Shown piece by piece: positions 9,033-18,020 of a stretch of 52,997 nucleotides of DNA (positions are counted from its first letter, which is position 1; every line of letters starts with the position of its first letter). The DNA is taken from the NCBI GenBank assembly GCA_903899885.1, contig CAIULK010000056.1, positions 1 to 52,997 on the forward strand. The letters are read 5' to 3'. Source of the stretch: an uncultured Rhodospirillaceae bacterium (GTDB lineage Bacteria; Pseudomonadota; Alphaproteobacteria; Rhodospirillales; Magnetospirillaceae). Below the pieces are notes generated by a model. That model saw only the letters and a program-made list of their open reading frames with translations, did not search any database and was not told where the DNA came from. The translations under genes were made by a program, and so were the position numbers.

Positions 9033-10861
9033 ATCAGCCCCAATATCTTCCAAAACGGCATGCTGGCGTAGAGGCTGAGGATCTTCAGCCCGTTCATGGC
9101 GGCGTTGACGATCAGGAACCGCCGTTCGTCATACAAACCGGCCGCCGCCTTCGAGGCTTCCATCTGCCCGTAATAGGAACATTGGTAGGGCAGGAACCAC
9201 ATCTCGCCCAAGGTCAGGATCGAGAAGCCGATCAACCACGGATTGATGCCGCTGGCTTCGGCGATCGGCATCAAGACCGCGCAAAACAGCACGATGGTTG
9301 CGCTACCCGGCACCACCAGGCGGGCCAATTGAATTACCCCGGCCAAGATCAGCAGGAACAGCGGGAAGTCGGTCCGCATATAGGTGGACAGCCACACCAG
9401 GTGCCCGGCCACCCACCTGTCCAGTTCCAGATGATTGAAGGTTTCGATGATGCCGACCGAACCGGCCAGATAGAACAACGACGGCCAGTCGATCCGCTCG
9501 TGGAACTCGTCGCGGCGCAGGAAGCCGAACACCAGCAGCGCGTACAGAATGGCCATACCCATCCAAGGCGGGGTGATCTGATGGATCGAGGCGGTGGCGA
9601 TACCGCCCAGGAACACCAGGATTCCGAACACCGCGGCCCATTCGCGGTTCTTCATGCGCCCCAGCAGCTTCAATTGTGAGCGCACGATCTCCTTGTCCAG
9701 GCGCGGATAGGGATTGGCCCCCCGCCCGATCAAACGATCGGCGGCCAGCATCCCCGTCAGCAGCACCGCGCCCGAGACCGAGGCCGCGAACAGCCAATAG
9801 GCCCATTGGAACATATCCTGGCCCTGCGGCGGCAGCAGCCCGAACACCACGAAATTGACCGATTTGCTGCTCATGAACACCGCCGAGAACAGCGACAGGC
9901 CGCCGAACATCGCGATGGTCAAGCTGTTGGCGGCGGGGCCTTTCGGCGCCAGCTTCAGCTCCTCGATGGTGTCGGCCAGCGACGCCAGCATCAGCGCCAT
10001 CCGGCCGTTGACGGTGGGCAGGATCGGGGTCAACAGAATGCCGGTCACCGCCAACACGGCGGCATGCCAGAACCGGCTGTTGGGAACCAGCGCCAGCAGG
10101 AACAGTTGAAAGCGATAGGTCACGCCCGAGGCAACCATCACCGTCGCCAGCCCCAGGATGCTAACCGCCATCAGGAAACCGTCGGACGAAAAGCCCGACA
10201 GCACCACGGTGGGCGGCGCCAGCCCCAGCACCAGACTGGACAGCATCGCGAAGATGCAGGGCACGAACTCATCGACCAAGGTGAAGACCCACATCGACAG
10301 CACGACCGCGAAGATCGCCAGGAAGGTCACCTGTTCCGAGGCCAGCTCGAACGCGGTCTCGCCGAACAGCAAGATCAACAGCGGCACCACGATGGTCACC
10401 GCCCAGCCGACCACTTCCTTGACCGATGCGGTCGCCAGACGCGCAAATCCGGCGCGTTTCAGCGCCTGGGCGGGACGGCCCAGCAGCCCGTAATAGAACG
10501 ACAGCCGCCCCTCGGGCATTCCCTTCAACACTAGCGCGATTTTCTCGCGTGGCAGGGCCAGTGCCCGGACGTCACTAGCCGCCACCCAGCCGGTGAGATA
10601 ATCCGGCAGATCGGTCGCCGCCTCCTCGCCGACCCGGCGCCCAGCAACGGCGCCGCCGGTTTCGGCGCGAACCTCGCCGTCAAGGATCAAGAACAGGGTT
10701 TCGGCGGGAGACCCGGCGGCGCACAGCCGTTCGCCCGGCCGGAAACGGCGGACCTGGACATGCGGTACCAAGCGAGCGACGTCGGTGAAGCGGGCTTGCC
10801 CGAAAACCGGGTCTGCCAACAGGTCGCCGACCATTTTTGGCTGAAACGCCTCGCCATCCAT
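9029..10861 (-). CDS. SLC13/DASS-like anion transporter with N-terminal cyclic-nucleotide-binding domain
   Basis: A 610-residue fusion. Residues about 10-115 resemble a cNMP-binding beta-roll (FRPGERLCAAGSPAETLFLILDGEV is the typical opening). From about 150 onwards there are eleven or so hydrophobic segments with the look of the divalent-anion/citrate carrier superfamily: a long DEFVPCIFAMLSSLVLGL segment, NGRMALMLASLADT, SKSVNFVVFGLLPP and PGSATIVLFCAV. The transport substrate is probably a di- or tricarboxylate or other oxyanion, an inference from fold only. The conserved Arg of true cAMP/cGMP sites is not obvious, so the sensor ligand is open. The stop is coupled to the following binding-protein gene. 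Confidence 0.8.
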   Translation of the reverse strand: MDGEAFQPKMVGDLLADPVFGQARFTDVARLVPHVQVRRFRPGERLCAAGSPAETLFLILDGEVRAETGGAVAGRRVGEEAATDLPDYLTGWVAASDVRALALPREKIALVLKGMPEGRLSFYYGLLGRPAQALKRAGFARLATASVKEVVGWAVTIVVPLLILLFGETAFELASEQVTFLAIFAVVLSMWVFTLVDEFVPCIFAMLSSLVLGLAPPTVVLSGFSSDGFLMAVSILGLATVMVASGVTYRFQLFLLALVPNSRFWHAAVLAVTGILLTPILPTVNGRMALMLASLADTIEELKLAPKGPAANSLTIAMFGGLSLFSAVFMSSKSVNFVVFGLLPPQGQDMFQWAYWLFAASVSGAVLLTGMLAADRLIGRGANPYPRLDKEIVRSQLKLLGRMKNREWAAVFGILVFLGGIATASIHQITPPWMGMAILYALLVFGFLRRDEFHERIDWPSLFYLAGSVGIIETFNHLELDRWVAGHLVWLSTYMRTDFPLFLLILAGVIQLARLVVPGSATIVLFCAVLMPIAEASGINPWLIGFSILTLGEMWFLPYQCSYYGQMEASKAAAGLYDERRFLIVNAAMNGLKILSLYASMPFWKILGLI

Positions 10862-10916
10862 CCCAACCCCGCCAACATAGAAATGTGCACTGACGGGAGG
10901 ACGATACTAATATAAC

Positions 10917-10926
10917 GTGTATACAC
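10917..10926. promoter_or_regulatory. 10-bp perfect palindrome upstream of the SLC13-like gene
   Basis: GTGTATACAC is self-complementary and sits 56 bases before the transporter start, in the region where a promoter is expected. It could be an operator half-site pair or chance; no second copy was noticed. Confidence 0.25.
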
Positions 10927-10929
10927 AAG

Positions 10930-10959
10930 CAAAAACCACGCCCAATTTCTTGGGTGCGG
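10930..10959 (-). terminator. Rho-independent terminator of the large exported protein gene
   Basis: On the minus strand CCGCACCCAA, loop GAAA, TTGGGCGTGG forms a ten-pair stem with one A-C mismatch and one G-U pair, followed by TTTTT. It begins 13 bases after the stop of the gene at 10973-13024, which makes it a convincing intrinsic terminator separating that gene from the transporter operon. Confidence 0.75.
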
Positions 10960-10972
10960 TGACGTTGCGCGC

Positions 10973-13024
10973 TTAGGTTTGCGTTGCCAGCTGGAATGTG
11001 CTGCTTTGATTGAGGCTCGACACCAGCGATGCGGTGGACGCCGCCGACGTGCCCACCCCGGCGCTGTCGGCAAAGGCCAGCGACGGCGCCGACCCCGACA
11101 ACAAGGCCGAGGCGGTATAGGTTCCGGTGACGCTGGGCGCCGATGCCCCGGTCGAGGACGTGGGCGGCGTATAGCCGTTGGTTTCCGCCGCCGCCTGCGC
11201 CAACACGGTATTCTGCGAACCGATCGACAGATCGTAGTTGGTGGCGCCCGACAAATCGGTGACCTTGACGGTGTAGGTCCCGGCCGACAGCGTGCCGTAC
11301 AGCGTCAACGGGTTGCTGAACGCGGCTTCGTTGTACGAGGCCAGCAACTGACCGGCCGCATTGGTGACCGACAGATTGACCGAGCCCGCGACATCGGCGA
11401 TCGAAATCCCCACCGCGCCCGATGAGGCGCCGACCGTGAAGGTCCAGCTTTCGGCGGCCGAGGCGACATAGTCGGTTTCGGTCTTCGACTGCCCCGACAC
11501 CACGGTGCCGACGCCGCCGCTGGTTTGCCCGCTCAAGGACGACAGCGACACCACGCGGCCGATATCGGCGGTGCCATAGGTGCCGTCGCTGGCCTTGACC
11601 TCGATGGTGTCGGAAGTTGAAGAGGTCGTACCCGCGGTATAGGTTAATTGCGCCAACTGCGCGGCGCTTACCGTGATCCATTGACCATCGGCCTGCGCCT
11701 TGCCGCTTAGATTAAAGTGGCCACTGGTCCCGTCGTCACGGACCATGTATTGGGTGATGGCCTTGCCCGACGCGTCCATCGCGCTGAACAGGGACGAGGC
11801 GGCGACCGTGCCGCCAGCGGCGACATCGGTGAAGGAATTAACCAGCACGGTCGGCGGCGGCTGAACAGCCGCCGTTTCGGTGCCGGTGGCGCGGAACACC
11901 ACCACCGAGGTGGGGTCGATATAGGGCAGATAGGTCGCGAGATTCTGCTGCGCCACGGTCACGTCGGTCGAGACCTTGTCCCCCGATGGCTTGGCGCCGG
12001 AATTATCCACCAGGTAGACGTTGCCGTTGGTGATTTGGTCGATCGTGAAGATATGCCCGCCGCCGCCGAATTGGCTGAGCCAGCCCACTTCCACGATATC
12101 GCCAACCTGAAGGGTCGAGGCCCAGTTCGATTTCACCCCGCTGGCGGCGTCATAGGCGACGGTGACCGCGCCATTGGCCTCCTGCATGGTCGGCGCGATG
12201 AAGCCGGAATTCTCGGTCAGCGAAACACCCGCGCAAGCGGCGATGTCCGAGGCCAACACCCAGCACCCGTTGTTGTTCCAGGTCTGCCCGATCATCGCCT
12301 TGGCGTCGTCCGCGATCACCGAGGCGATGGAAACCCCGGCGGCCGAATAGTTCGCCGTCGCATTGGTGGTGATGGTGACGTCGCGGGTGCCCAGCGCGGT
12401 GCCGTTGGCGCTGTAGGCCGACAGCGTGATGTCCTGCATGCGGTTCGCCTGCGACGAGGCCTGGAAGGTATAATCCGACAGCTTCATCCCCGCGCCATCG
12501 ACATACTGGCCGTTCTTCAGCGTGAAGGTCAGCGTGTACGAGGAGGAACTGTCCTTCTCCCCATCGGTGCCGTACAGCGTGCCGTAGGCGTAGGTCTGAT
12601 TGCCCGCGTAATTGTCGCGGTCATAAAAACCCACGGTAATGGTGGCGGGCATCACGCCGTTCACCGGCGACACCGTGAACATCGACCCCAGATTGTACAG
12701 GTCGCCCGCCCTGGCGATGATCGACGCCTGCGGCGCCGACACATCGTTGGCCCCTTTCACCACCGGCGCCCAATACAGCGTCGACGTGGCCGGACCACTG
12801 AGGACCGAACCGGCGGCATCCCCTGTCCCGGACCCCGGCACGAAGAACCAATTGGAGTCGTTGGAAGCGGTGATCGACAACCCCGGCCCGGCCTGCGCGG
12901 TATTGGCCTGAGCGGCGCTGGCCGGGGGAGCGCCAACATCGGCGGGCGCCGACAGGCCGAACAGGGGCGCGTAGCCATCGTCCGACGAACCGTCATCACG
13001 AATGCGGCGATTGGAAACCTGCAT
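10973..13024 (-). CDS. Large modular protein with Cys/His hydrolase-like core, adhesin-type repeat and PPC-like domain
   Basis: 683 residues. ATG 13024 is fixed by AGGAGGGG just upstream. No classical signal peptide is seen (MQVSNRRIRDDGSSDDGY), so any export would use another route such as type I secretion. Residues about 240-345 read like a CHAP/NlpC-type papain fold: NGCWVLAS (Cys254), LQVGDIVEV, then GGGHIFTID (His324) and VDN (Asp340/Asn341). Residues about 390-490 match a cadherin-like repeat common in alphaproteobacterial surface proteins (QYMVRDDG, GQWITVSAAQLAQLTYTAG, DTIEVKASDGTYG). Residues about 510-605 resemble a pre-peptidase C-terminal domain (SWTFTV, GTYTVKVTDLSGATNYDLSI). Composition is Ser/Thr/Ala/Gly-rich. 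Role inferred: surface or secreted peptidoglycan- or peptide-cleaving protein. No family name is certain. Confidence 0.7.
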   Translation of the reverse strand: MQVSNRRIRDDGSSDDGYAPLFGLSAPADVGAPPASAAQANTAQAGPGLSITASNDSNWFFVPGSGTGDAAGSVLSGPATSTLYWAPVVKGANDVSAPQASIIARAGDLYNLGSMFTVSPVNGVMPATITVGFYDRDNYAGNQTYAYGTLYGTDGEKDSSSSYTLTFTLKNGQYVDGAGMKLSDYTFQASSQANRMQDITLSAYSANGTALGTRDVTITTNATANYSAAGVSIASVIADDAKAMIGQTWNNNGCWVLASDIAACAGVSLTENSGFIAPTMQEANGAVTVAYDAASGVKSNWASTLQVGDIVEVGWLSQFGGGGHIFTIDQITNGNVYLVDNSGAKPSGDKVSTDVTVAQQNLATYLPYIDPTSVVVFRATGTETAAVQPPPTVLVNSFTDVAAGGTVAASSLFSAMDASGKAITQYMVRDDGTSGHFNLSGKAQADGQWITVSAAQLAQLTYTAGTTSSTSDTIEVKASDGTYGTADIGRVVSLSSLSGQTSGGVGTVVSGQSKTETDYVASAAESWTFTVGASSGAVGISIADVAGSVNLSVTNAAGQLLASYNEAAFSNPLTLYGTLSAGTYTVKVTDLSGATNYDLSIGSQNTVLAQAAAETNGYTPPTSSTGASAPSVTGTYTASALLSGSAPSLAFADSAGVGTSAASTASLVSSLNQSSTFQLATQT

Positions 13025-13138
13025 GGCACCCCTCCTAGGAACCGGCCGATCCTGACCCAAAGCGATTTTCTACGCTGAAAGGTCCGTTATCGTACCCGAT
13101 CACCCAGGATTTTACCAGTGCCAGGATAGCAACCGATA

Positions 13139-13375
13139 CTAGATTTCCACCCGGAAATTCTCGATCACCGTGTTGGCCAGCAGCTGGGCACACATCTTTT
13201 CGACGGCCTCCCTGGCCTTGGCCGGGTCGGTTTCCGCCAGGGTGATTTCCAGATACTTGCCCTGGCGCACGTCCTCGACGCCAGCAAAGCCAAGGGAACC
13301 CAACGCGTGGCCGATCGCCTTGCCCTGGGGGTCGAGAACGCCGTTCTTCAGCGTGACGTAAACCTTCGCCTTCAC
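13139..13375 (-). CDS. purS: Phosphoribosylformylglycinamidine synthase subunit PurS
   Basis: Small 78-residue subunit bridging PurQ and PurL in the FGAM synthase complex of purine synthesis. The whole sequence matches the family: KAKVYVTLKNGVLDPQGKAI at the N terminus, GFAGVEDVRQGKYLEI in the middle, CAQLLANTVIENFRVE at the end. The start is GTG 13375, with GAGG five bases upstream; GTG 13381, two codons earlier, is an alternative. It follows the broken purC by 7 bases. PurQ and PurL, which usually come next, are absent; a large exported-protein gene follows instead. Confidence 0.93.
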   Translation of the reverse strand: MKAKVYVTLKNGVLDPQGKAIGHALGSLGFAGVEDVRQGKYLEITLAETDPAKAREAVEKMCAQLLANTVIENFRVEI

Positions 13376-13382
13376 GTTCACC

Positions 13383-14151
13383 TCACTGCATCGTGGAGGG
13401 ACCCTTAAGGTCCCGTGGCCCGCCTTCCGGCAGGATTCCCAAACGCCGCGCCACCTCTTGATAGGCTTCCTCGACATTGCCGAGGTCGCGGCGGAAGCGG
13501 TCCTTATCCATGCGTTCGCCGGTCTTGATGTCCCACAGACGGCAATTGTCGGGGCTGATTTCGTCGGCCAGCACGACCCGCATTTCATCGTCATTGTTGT
13601 ACAAGCGGCCGAATTCGACCCGGAAATCGACCAGCCGGATACCGGCGCCCAAAAACACGCCCGACAGGAAGTCGTTGATGCGCAGCGCCAGCGCCATGAT
13701 GTCGTCCAGATCCTGGGTGGTGGCCCAGCCGAACGCCGTGACATGTTCCTCGCTGACCATCGGATTGCCCAGGGCTTCCGACTTGAAATAATACTCGATG
13801 ATCGAACGCGGCAGCTGCGTGCCCTCGGCCAGCCCGAAGCGCTGCGCCAGAGACCCGGCGGCGACGTTGCGGACGCAAACCTCCAGCGGAATGATCTCGA
13901 CCTCGCGCACCAGCTGTTCGCGCATGTTGAGACGGCGCACGAAAATGGGTGGGAATGCCCATTTCGCCCAAGCGCAGCATCAAATACTCGCTGATGCGGT
14001 TGTTGAGCACGCCCTTGCCGGTGATCGTGCCCCGTTTTTGATTGCTGAACGCCGACGCGTCGTCCTTGAAATACTGGACGAGCGTACCCGGCTCGGGCCC
14101 TTCGAAAAGGACCTTCGCCTTGCCTTCATAGATTTGCCTGCGTCTGACCAT
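13383..14151 (-). pseudogene. purC: SAICAR synthase, short type, broken by a +1 frameshift
   Basis: Reads as a normal ~255-residue alphaproteobacterial PurC, but in two frames. The N-terminal part from ATG 14151 ([20 protein letters not shown] ... [12 protein letters not shown]) is in one frame. The rest ([20 protein letters not shown] ... [12 protein letters not shown] ... [13 protein letters not shown]) is in another. The switch falls at the CATTTTCGTG sequence, A-run 13942-13945 on the plus strand, where one T fewer would restore an unbroken gene. The total length, 769, is 3n+1. Both halves are otherwise perfectly conserved, so this is a very recent mutation or a homopolymer sequencing error. 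The intact long-type purC at 4600-5577 could cover the reaction. Confidence 0.85.
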
Positions 14152-14197
14152 TGGCGTCCTATAGCAGGCTTGGCCGTTCAAAACAGCCTTTTTGTTT

Positions 14198-14719
14198 TTA
14201 ACCGGCGGTGCCGCCGCCACCGGGGCGGTTCAAGGGCAGCATCGAGGTCGCCTTCGAGCGTTCGATCGATTGCAGCGCCAGGTAATTCGGGCCGAACTTC
14301 GCCATGTTGGCCAACTCGTCGTCGAATTGGCTGAAGTGACGTTCCTCGTCGCCGACCAGCTGCTCGAACAGCTTCTTGGTGGTCGAATCGGCATGCGCCG
14401 AGCATTCCAAGGCCCACTTGTTGTACTGCAAAATGGCGCCGGTTTCCGAGGCGACCGCCCAATCCAGCATGGCCTTGACGTCGGTGATTTTTTCCACCGG
14501 CTTGTTGGGGGTCATTTCGATCTCGCCCTTCAAGAACAGCACGCGGTCGGCCAGAATCTCGATATGCATCATTTCCTCGATCGCCGTGCGCTTGAACAGC
14601 ATCGACAGCAGATCCAGGCCCATATCGTCGCAATGGAAATGGAAATACATATACTGGTGGGCCGCCGCCATCTCGTCGCCGATGGACAGATTGAGCAATT
14701 CCACACTTTTCTCGTACAC
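14198..14719 (-). CDS. Bacterioferritin-like di-iron protein
   Basis: A 173-residue four-helix-bundle ferritin-like protein that oxidises and stores iron. The ferroxidase ligands line up with bacterioferritin: Glu in [10 protein letters not shown], Glu/His in IEEMMHIE, Glu in ASETGAIL and Glu/His in [10 protein letters not shown]. The Met in the EEMMH segment is at the position of the haem-ligand Met of Bfr, so haem binding is possible. The start is GTG 14719 with GGAGG eight bases upstream; no ATG is available closer to the homology. It precedes the broken purC by 46 bases on the same strand and is divergent from the aldehyde dehydrogenase. Subfamily (Bfr versus Bfr-like ferritin) is not settled. 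Confidence 0.85.
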   Translation of the reverse strand: MYEKSVELLNLSIGDEMAAAHQYMYFHFHCDDMGLDLLSMLFKRTAIEEMMHIEILADRVLFLKGEIEMTPNKPVEKITDVKAMLDWAVASETGAILQYNKWALECSAHADSTTKKLFEQLVGDEERHFSQFDDELANMAKFGPNYLALQSIERSKATSMLPLNRPGGGGTAG

Positions 14720-14824
14720 GGCGATGTCCTCCGGGCAAGGGGTCGTTGCCGCGAAAGATACCCCTCCCGGCCACCGAATCAATAGGCTATCGTTACCCCA
14801 CCACCGCTTTCCTAGAGGGATTCC

Positions 14825-16282
14825 ATGCTGACGCTCTCCGATCCCGCCTTGCTGCGCTGCCACGCTTATATCGGCGGCCAATGGGCCGATGCCGAGGGCG
14901 GACGCTCGTTCCCGGTAACCAATCCGGCCGATGGATCGGTGCTGGCCGCCGTGCCCGCGATGGGCCGGATGGACACCCGCAAGGCCATCGAGGCCGCCGC
15001 CGCCGCCCTGCCCGCGTGGCGGGCCCGCCCGGCCAAGGAGCGCGCCGCGCTGCTGCGCCGCTGGTTCGACCTGATCGTGTCGCACAAGGAGGATCTCGCC
15101 CGGCTGATGACCGCCGAACAGGGCAAGCCCTTGGCCGAATCGCTGGGCGAGGTGGTATACGCAGCCTCGTTCGTCGAATGGTTCGCGGAAGAGGCCAAAC
15201 GCGTCTACGGCGACGTCATTCCCTCGAACGCCGCCAACCGGCGGATCGTCGTCACCAAACAGCCGATCGGCGTGGTCGCCGCCGTTACCCCTTGGAACTT
15301 CCCGTTGGCGATGATCACCCGCAAGGTCGCCCCCGCTTTGGCCGTCGGCTGCACGGTGGTGGTCAAACCGGCCGAGGACACCCCCCTTTCGGCGCTCGCC
15401 TTGGCCGGATTGGCGGATCGCGCCGGACTTCCGGCGGGCATTTTCAACGTGGTCACCGCGCAAGACCCGGTTCCGGTCGGCGAGGAATTGACCCAAAATC
15501 CCCTGGTGCGCAAACTGTCCTTCACCGGCTCGACCGAGGTGGGCAAACGCCTGATGGCCGCTTGCGCGGACACCATCAAGAAGGTCAGCCTGGAGCTGGG
15601 CGGCAATGCGCCCTTCATTGTGTTCGACGATGCCGATCTAGACGCGGCGGTCGAGGGCGCGATGGCCTCGAAATACCGCAACACCGGGCAAACCTGCGTG
15701 TGCGCCAACCGATTCTTGATCCAAGACGGGGTTTACGACGCCTTTGCCGCCAAACTGGCGGAACGGGTCAAGGCCCTGACGGTCGGCCCCGGCCTCGAAG
15801 GCCCCACCCAGCAAGGCCCGTTGATCAACGCGGACGCGGTCGCCAAGGTCGAAACGCACATCGCCGACGCGCTGGCCTTGGGTGCTCGGATCGTCACCGG
15901 CGGCAAGCGCCACGCCTTGGGCGGCACCTTCTTCGAGCCCACCGTGCTGACCGGCGTCACCCCGGCCATGCTGTGCGCGCGCGAGGAAACCTTTGGCCCC
16001 GTGGCCCCCTTGTTCCGGTTCGAAACCGAAGCCGAGGCGGTCGCCATGGCCAACGACACCGAATTCGGTTTGGCCGCCTATTTCTACAGCCGCGATTTGG
16101 GCCGCGCGTGGCGGGTGTCGGAAGCCCTCGATTACGGTATCGTCGGCGTCAACGAAGGCATCATCTCGACCGAGGTGGCCCCTTTCGGCGGCATGAAACA
16201 ATCGGGAATCGGCCGCGAAGGCTCGAAATACGGGATCGAGGACTTCCTGGAAATCAAATACCTGTGTATCGGCGGGATTTAA
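14825..16282 (+). CDS. gabD: NAD(P)-dependent succinate-semialdehyde dehydrogenase family protein
   Basis: Oxidises an aldehyde, most likely succinate semialdehyde from GABA breakdown, to the acid. At 485 residues it has full family length. Catalytic and cofactor landmarks: TPWNFP (Asn158), KPAEDTPLSA (180s), FTGSTEVGKRL (233-242), the general base Glu257 in LELGGNAP, and nucleophile Cys291 in NTGQTCVCANR, the double-Cys wording typical of GabD. The C-terminal GGMKQSGIGREGSKYGIEDF also fits the GabD group. ATG 14825 has AGAGGG upstream. The aminotransferase at 20978 could supply the semialdehyde, but the two are not adjacent. Substrate is inferred from subfamily wording. Confidence 0.9.
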   Translation: MLTLSDPALLRCHAYIGGQWADAEGGRSFPVTNPADGSVLAAVPAMGRMDTRKAIEAAAAALPAWRARPAKERAALLRRWFDLIVSHKEDLARLMTAEQGKPLAESLGEVVYAASFVEWFAEEAKRVYGDVIPSNAANRRIVVTKQPIGVVAAVTPWNFPLAMITRKVAPALAVGCTVVVKPAEDTPLSALALAGLADRAGLPAGIFNVVTAQDPVPVGEELTQNPLVRKLSFTGSTEVGKRLMAACADTIKKVSLELGGNAPFIVFDDADLDAAVEGAMASKYRNTGQTCVCANRFLIQDGVYDAFAAKLAERVKALTVGPGLEGPTQQGPLINADAVAKVETHIADALALGARIVTGGKRHALGGTFFEPTVLTGVTPAMLCAREETFGPVAPLFRFETEAEAVAMANDTEFGLAAYFYSRDLGRAWRVSEALDYGIVGVNEGIISTEVAPFGGMKQSGIGREGSKYGIEDFLEIKYLCIGGI

Positions 16283-16566
16283 TACCCCGCCCACCCCGAT
16301 GCGCAGCGGAAGGCGGCGGCGGTCGGGGTCAGCAGACCGCAGCGCAGCGGCGCGAAGGATTGGCCGATCAAGCTTTTGACCGACATCCCCCAACTCCGGC
16401 ATTGGCGCTCGGCGATGGCGCGCACGTCGGCGGCCTCGGCGGTCAGCGACGAATAACAGACATAGCTGGCCGGCCCCTCGGCCGAGTCGGGCACCAGCGG
16501 GCGCGGACCCATCGAGCAGGCCGACAGCGCGGTCAGCATCAGTCCCAGCGACACGATCTTTCGCAT
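16279..16566 (-). CDS. Small hypothetical lipoprotein
   Basis: A 95-residue protein with a type II signal: MRKIVSLGLMLTALSAC, lipobox LSAC, Cys17 as acylation site. The mature part is short and carries three further Cys (YVCYSS, RQCRSWG, RCGLL) plus a C-terminal FRCASGW. ATG 16566 is chosen over the in-frame ATG at 16590 because it gives a compact signal peptide. The stop overlaps the convergent gabD stop by 4 bases. No family was recognised; it follows the sensor kinase gene on the same strand. Confidence 0.7.
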   Translation of the reverse strand: MRKIVSLGLMLTALSACSMGPRPLVPDSAEGPASYVCYSSLTAEAADVRAIAERQCRSWGMSVKSLIGQSFAPLRCGLLTPTAAAFRCASGWAGY

Positions 16567-16640
16567 GTGGTTCGGTTCCCGGAAAATCAAGACACGCTGT
16601 CAGTGTACGATTTCACCGCCCGTTTTCCTTTATAAAAAAA

Positions 16641-18020
16641 TCAGGATGTGAACTCCAAGACAAACCGGGCGCCGCCGCCGGGCCGGTCCTCGACACGGAC
16701 CGAACCGCCGTGAGCCGTCATCGTCTGCTGCACGATCGCCAGCCCCAGACCGGCGCCGCCCTCTGCCCGCCGCCCCCGCCAGAACCGCTGGAAGATCTGT
16801 TTGCGCTGGTCGGGCGGCACGCCGGGACCACGATCCTCGACGATCAAGGCGGGCGGACGCGCATCGACCGTGATGGCCACCGCCGTTCCCGGCGGCGTGT
16901 GATCGACCGCGTTTTCCACCAGATTGCGCAGCGCGTGGGTAATCGCGTCGGCACAGCCGGTGACCATGACCGGGTGATCGGGTTGATCGACCTCGACGGT
17001 CCGGCCACGGCGGACCGCCATCGGTGCCAGCCAAGCCGCCACCTGGGTGGCCAATTTTCCGAGATCGCAGGGTTCCCGGTTGTCCATGGTCAGCGCCTCG
17101 GCGCGGGCCACCCGCAGCAACTGCTCGGCCATCCGGGTCATCACATCCAGATCGCGGCGCAAGGCCACGGCAACCGCGCGGTCGGGCAGCGTGTCGATAT
17201 GGGCCCCCAGAATGGCCAGCGGCGTGCGCAATTCATGGGCGGCGTCGGCGGTGAATTCCCGCTGAATGCGGAACCCCTCGTCCAGACGTTCCAAGGCGCG
17301 GTTGATCGCGCGCACCAGGGGCAGTATGTCGGCGGGGACCTTCGCTTCGGACAACCGATGTTGAGGCGCCGCCGGACCGATTTCCTCGGCTTCCAACGCC
17401 AACGTGCGCAACGGAGCCAACGACGAGCGCACGGTCAGGATGCTCACCAACAACAACGCCAACAGAAGCGGCCCGGCCAACCAGCCGCCCTTTTCGAAAA
17501 ACTCCTCCGCGATGGATTCCATCAGCACGTCCAGTTCGCGCGCCCGGTGCTCAACCTGGATAATCAGTGAATGGCGTCCGATCACGACGGGCAGGGCGAC
17601 ACCGACAACCATGTCGGGCCCCGGACCGTCGTTGTCGGCGCGGTAGAAAACCACCGGATCGGCACGGCCGATATCGGCGGGAACCGGCGCGGTGGCGCCG
17701 CCACCGGCAAACAGCACAATTCCCGCCTCGCGGACCGAAAAATGGTGCTCGCCGTTCGATCCGTCATAGGCGCCCCGCATCTCGGGCGACAGGTCCAGCC
17801 GCAGCGCCCCGGACGGGTCCTCGGCAAGGCCGGAACCGATCGCCTCGGCCCAATCTTGCAACGCGTGACTGCGCACCCGTCCCCAGGCCGATTCGAATTC
17901 GATCCAAAAAAACGCATAGGCGATGACGATCGCGACCAGGGTGGTGACGGTCAAGCGAAAGACAATCCGCCCGCGCAGCGACGGCGTGCGGCGAATCGCC
18001 TCGCCCGCCTTGGGGATCAC
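16641..18020 (-). CDS. Two-component sensor histidine kinase (QseC/PmrB-like layout)
   Basis: A membrane sensor of 459 residues. TM1 about 20-40, periplasmic sensor domain about 41-178, TM2 about 180-198, HAMP-like linker, HisKA with His262 in FTADAAHELRTPLA, and HATPase with N box NLVENAVDHTP, G1 VEDRGPGVPP and G2 AGLGLAIVQ. The start is GTG 18020, overlapping the stop of the response-regulator gene (GTGA), so the pair is coupled. With the porin-cytochrome gene upstream it forms a three-gene unit, suggesting it senses an extracellular or periplasmic condition relevant to that protein. The signal is unknown. Confidence 0.93.
   Translation of the reverse strand: MIPKAGEAIRRTPSLRGRIVFRLTVTTLVAIVIAYAFFWIEFESAWGRVRSHALQDWAEAIGSGLAEDPSGALRLDLSPEMRGAYDGSNGEHHFSVREAGIVLFAGGGATAPVPADIGRADPVVFYRADNDGPGPDMVVGVALPVVIGRHSLIIQVEHRARELDVLMESIAEEFFEKGGWLAGPLLLALLLVSILTVRSSLAPLRTLALEAEEIGPAAPQHRLSEAKVPADILPLVRAINRALERLDEGFRIQREFTADAAHELRTPLAILGAHIDTLPDRAVAVALRRDLDVMTRMAEQLLRVARAEALTMDNREPCDLGKLATQVAAWLAPMAVRRGRTVEVDQPDHPVMVTGCADAITHALRNLVENAVDHTPPGTAVAITVDARPPALIVEDRGPGVPPDQRKQIFQRFWRGRRAEGGAGLGLAIVQQTMTAHGGSVRVEDRPGGGARFVLEFTS

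Noticed and set aside
16615-16645. T-rich stretch after the sensor kinase as terminator
   Set aside because: A run of T residues follows the stop on the minus strand, but no stable stem precedes it.
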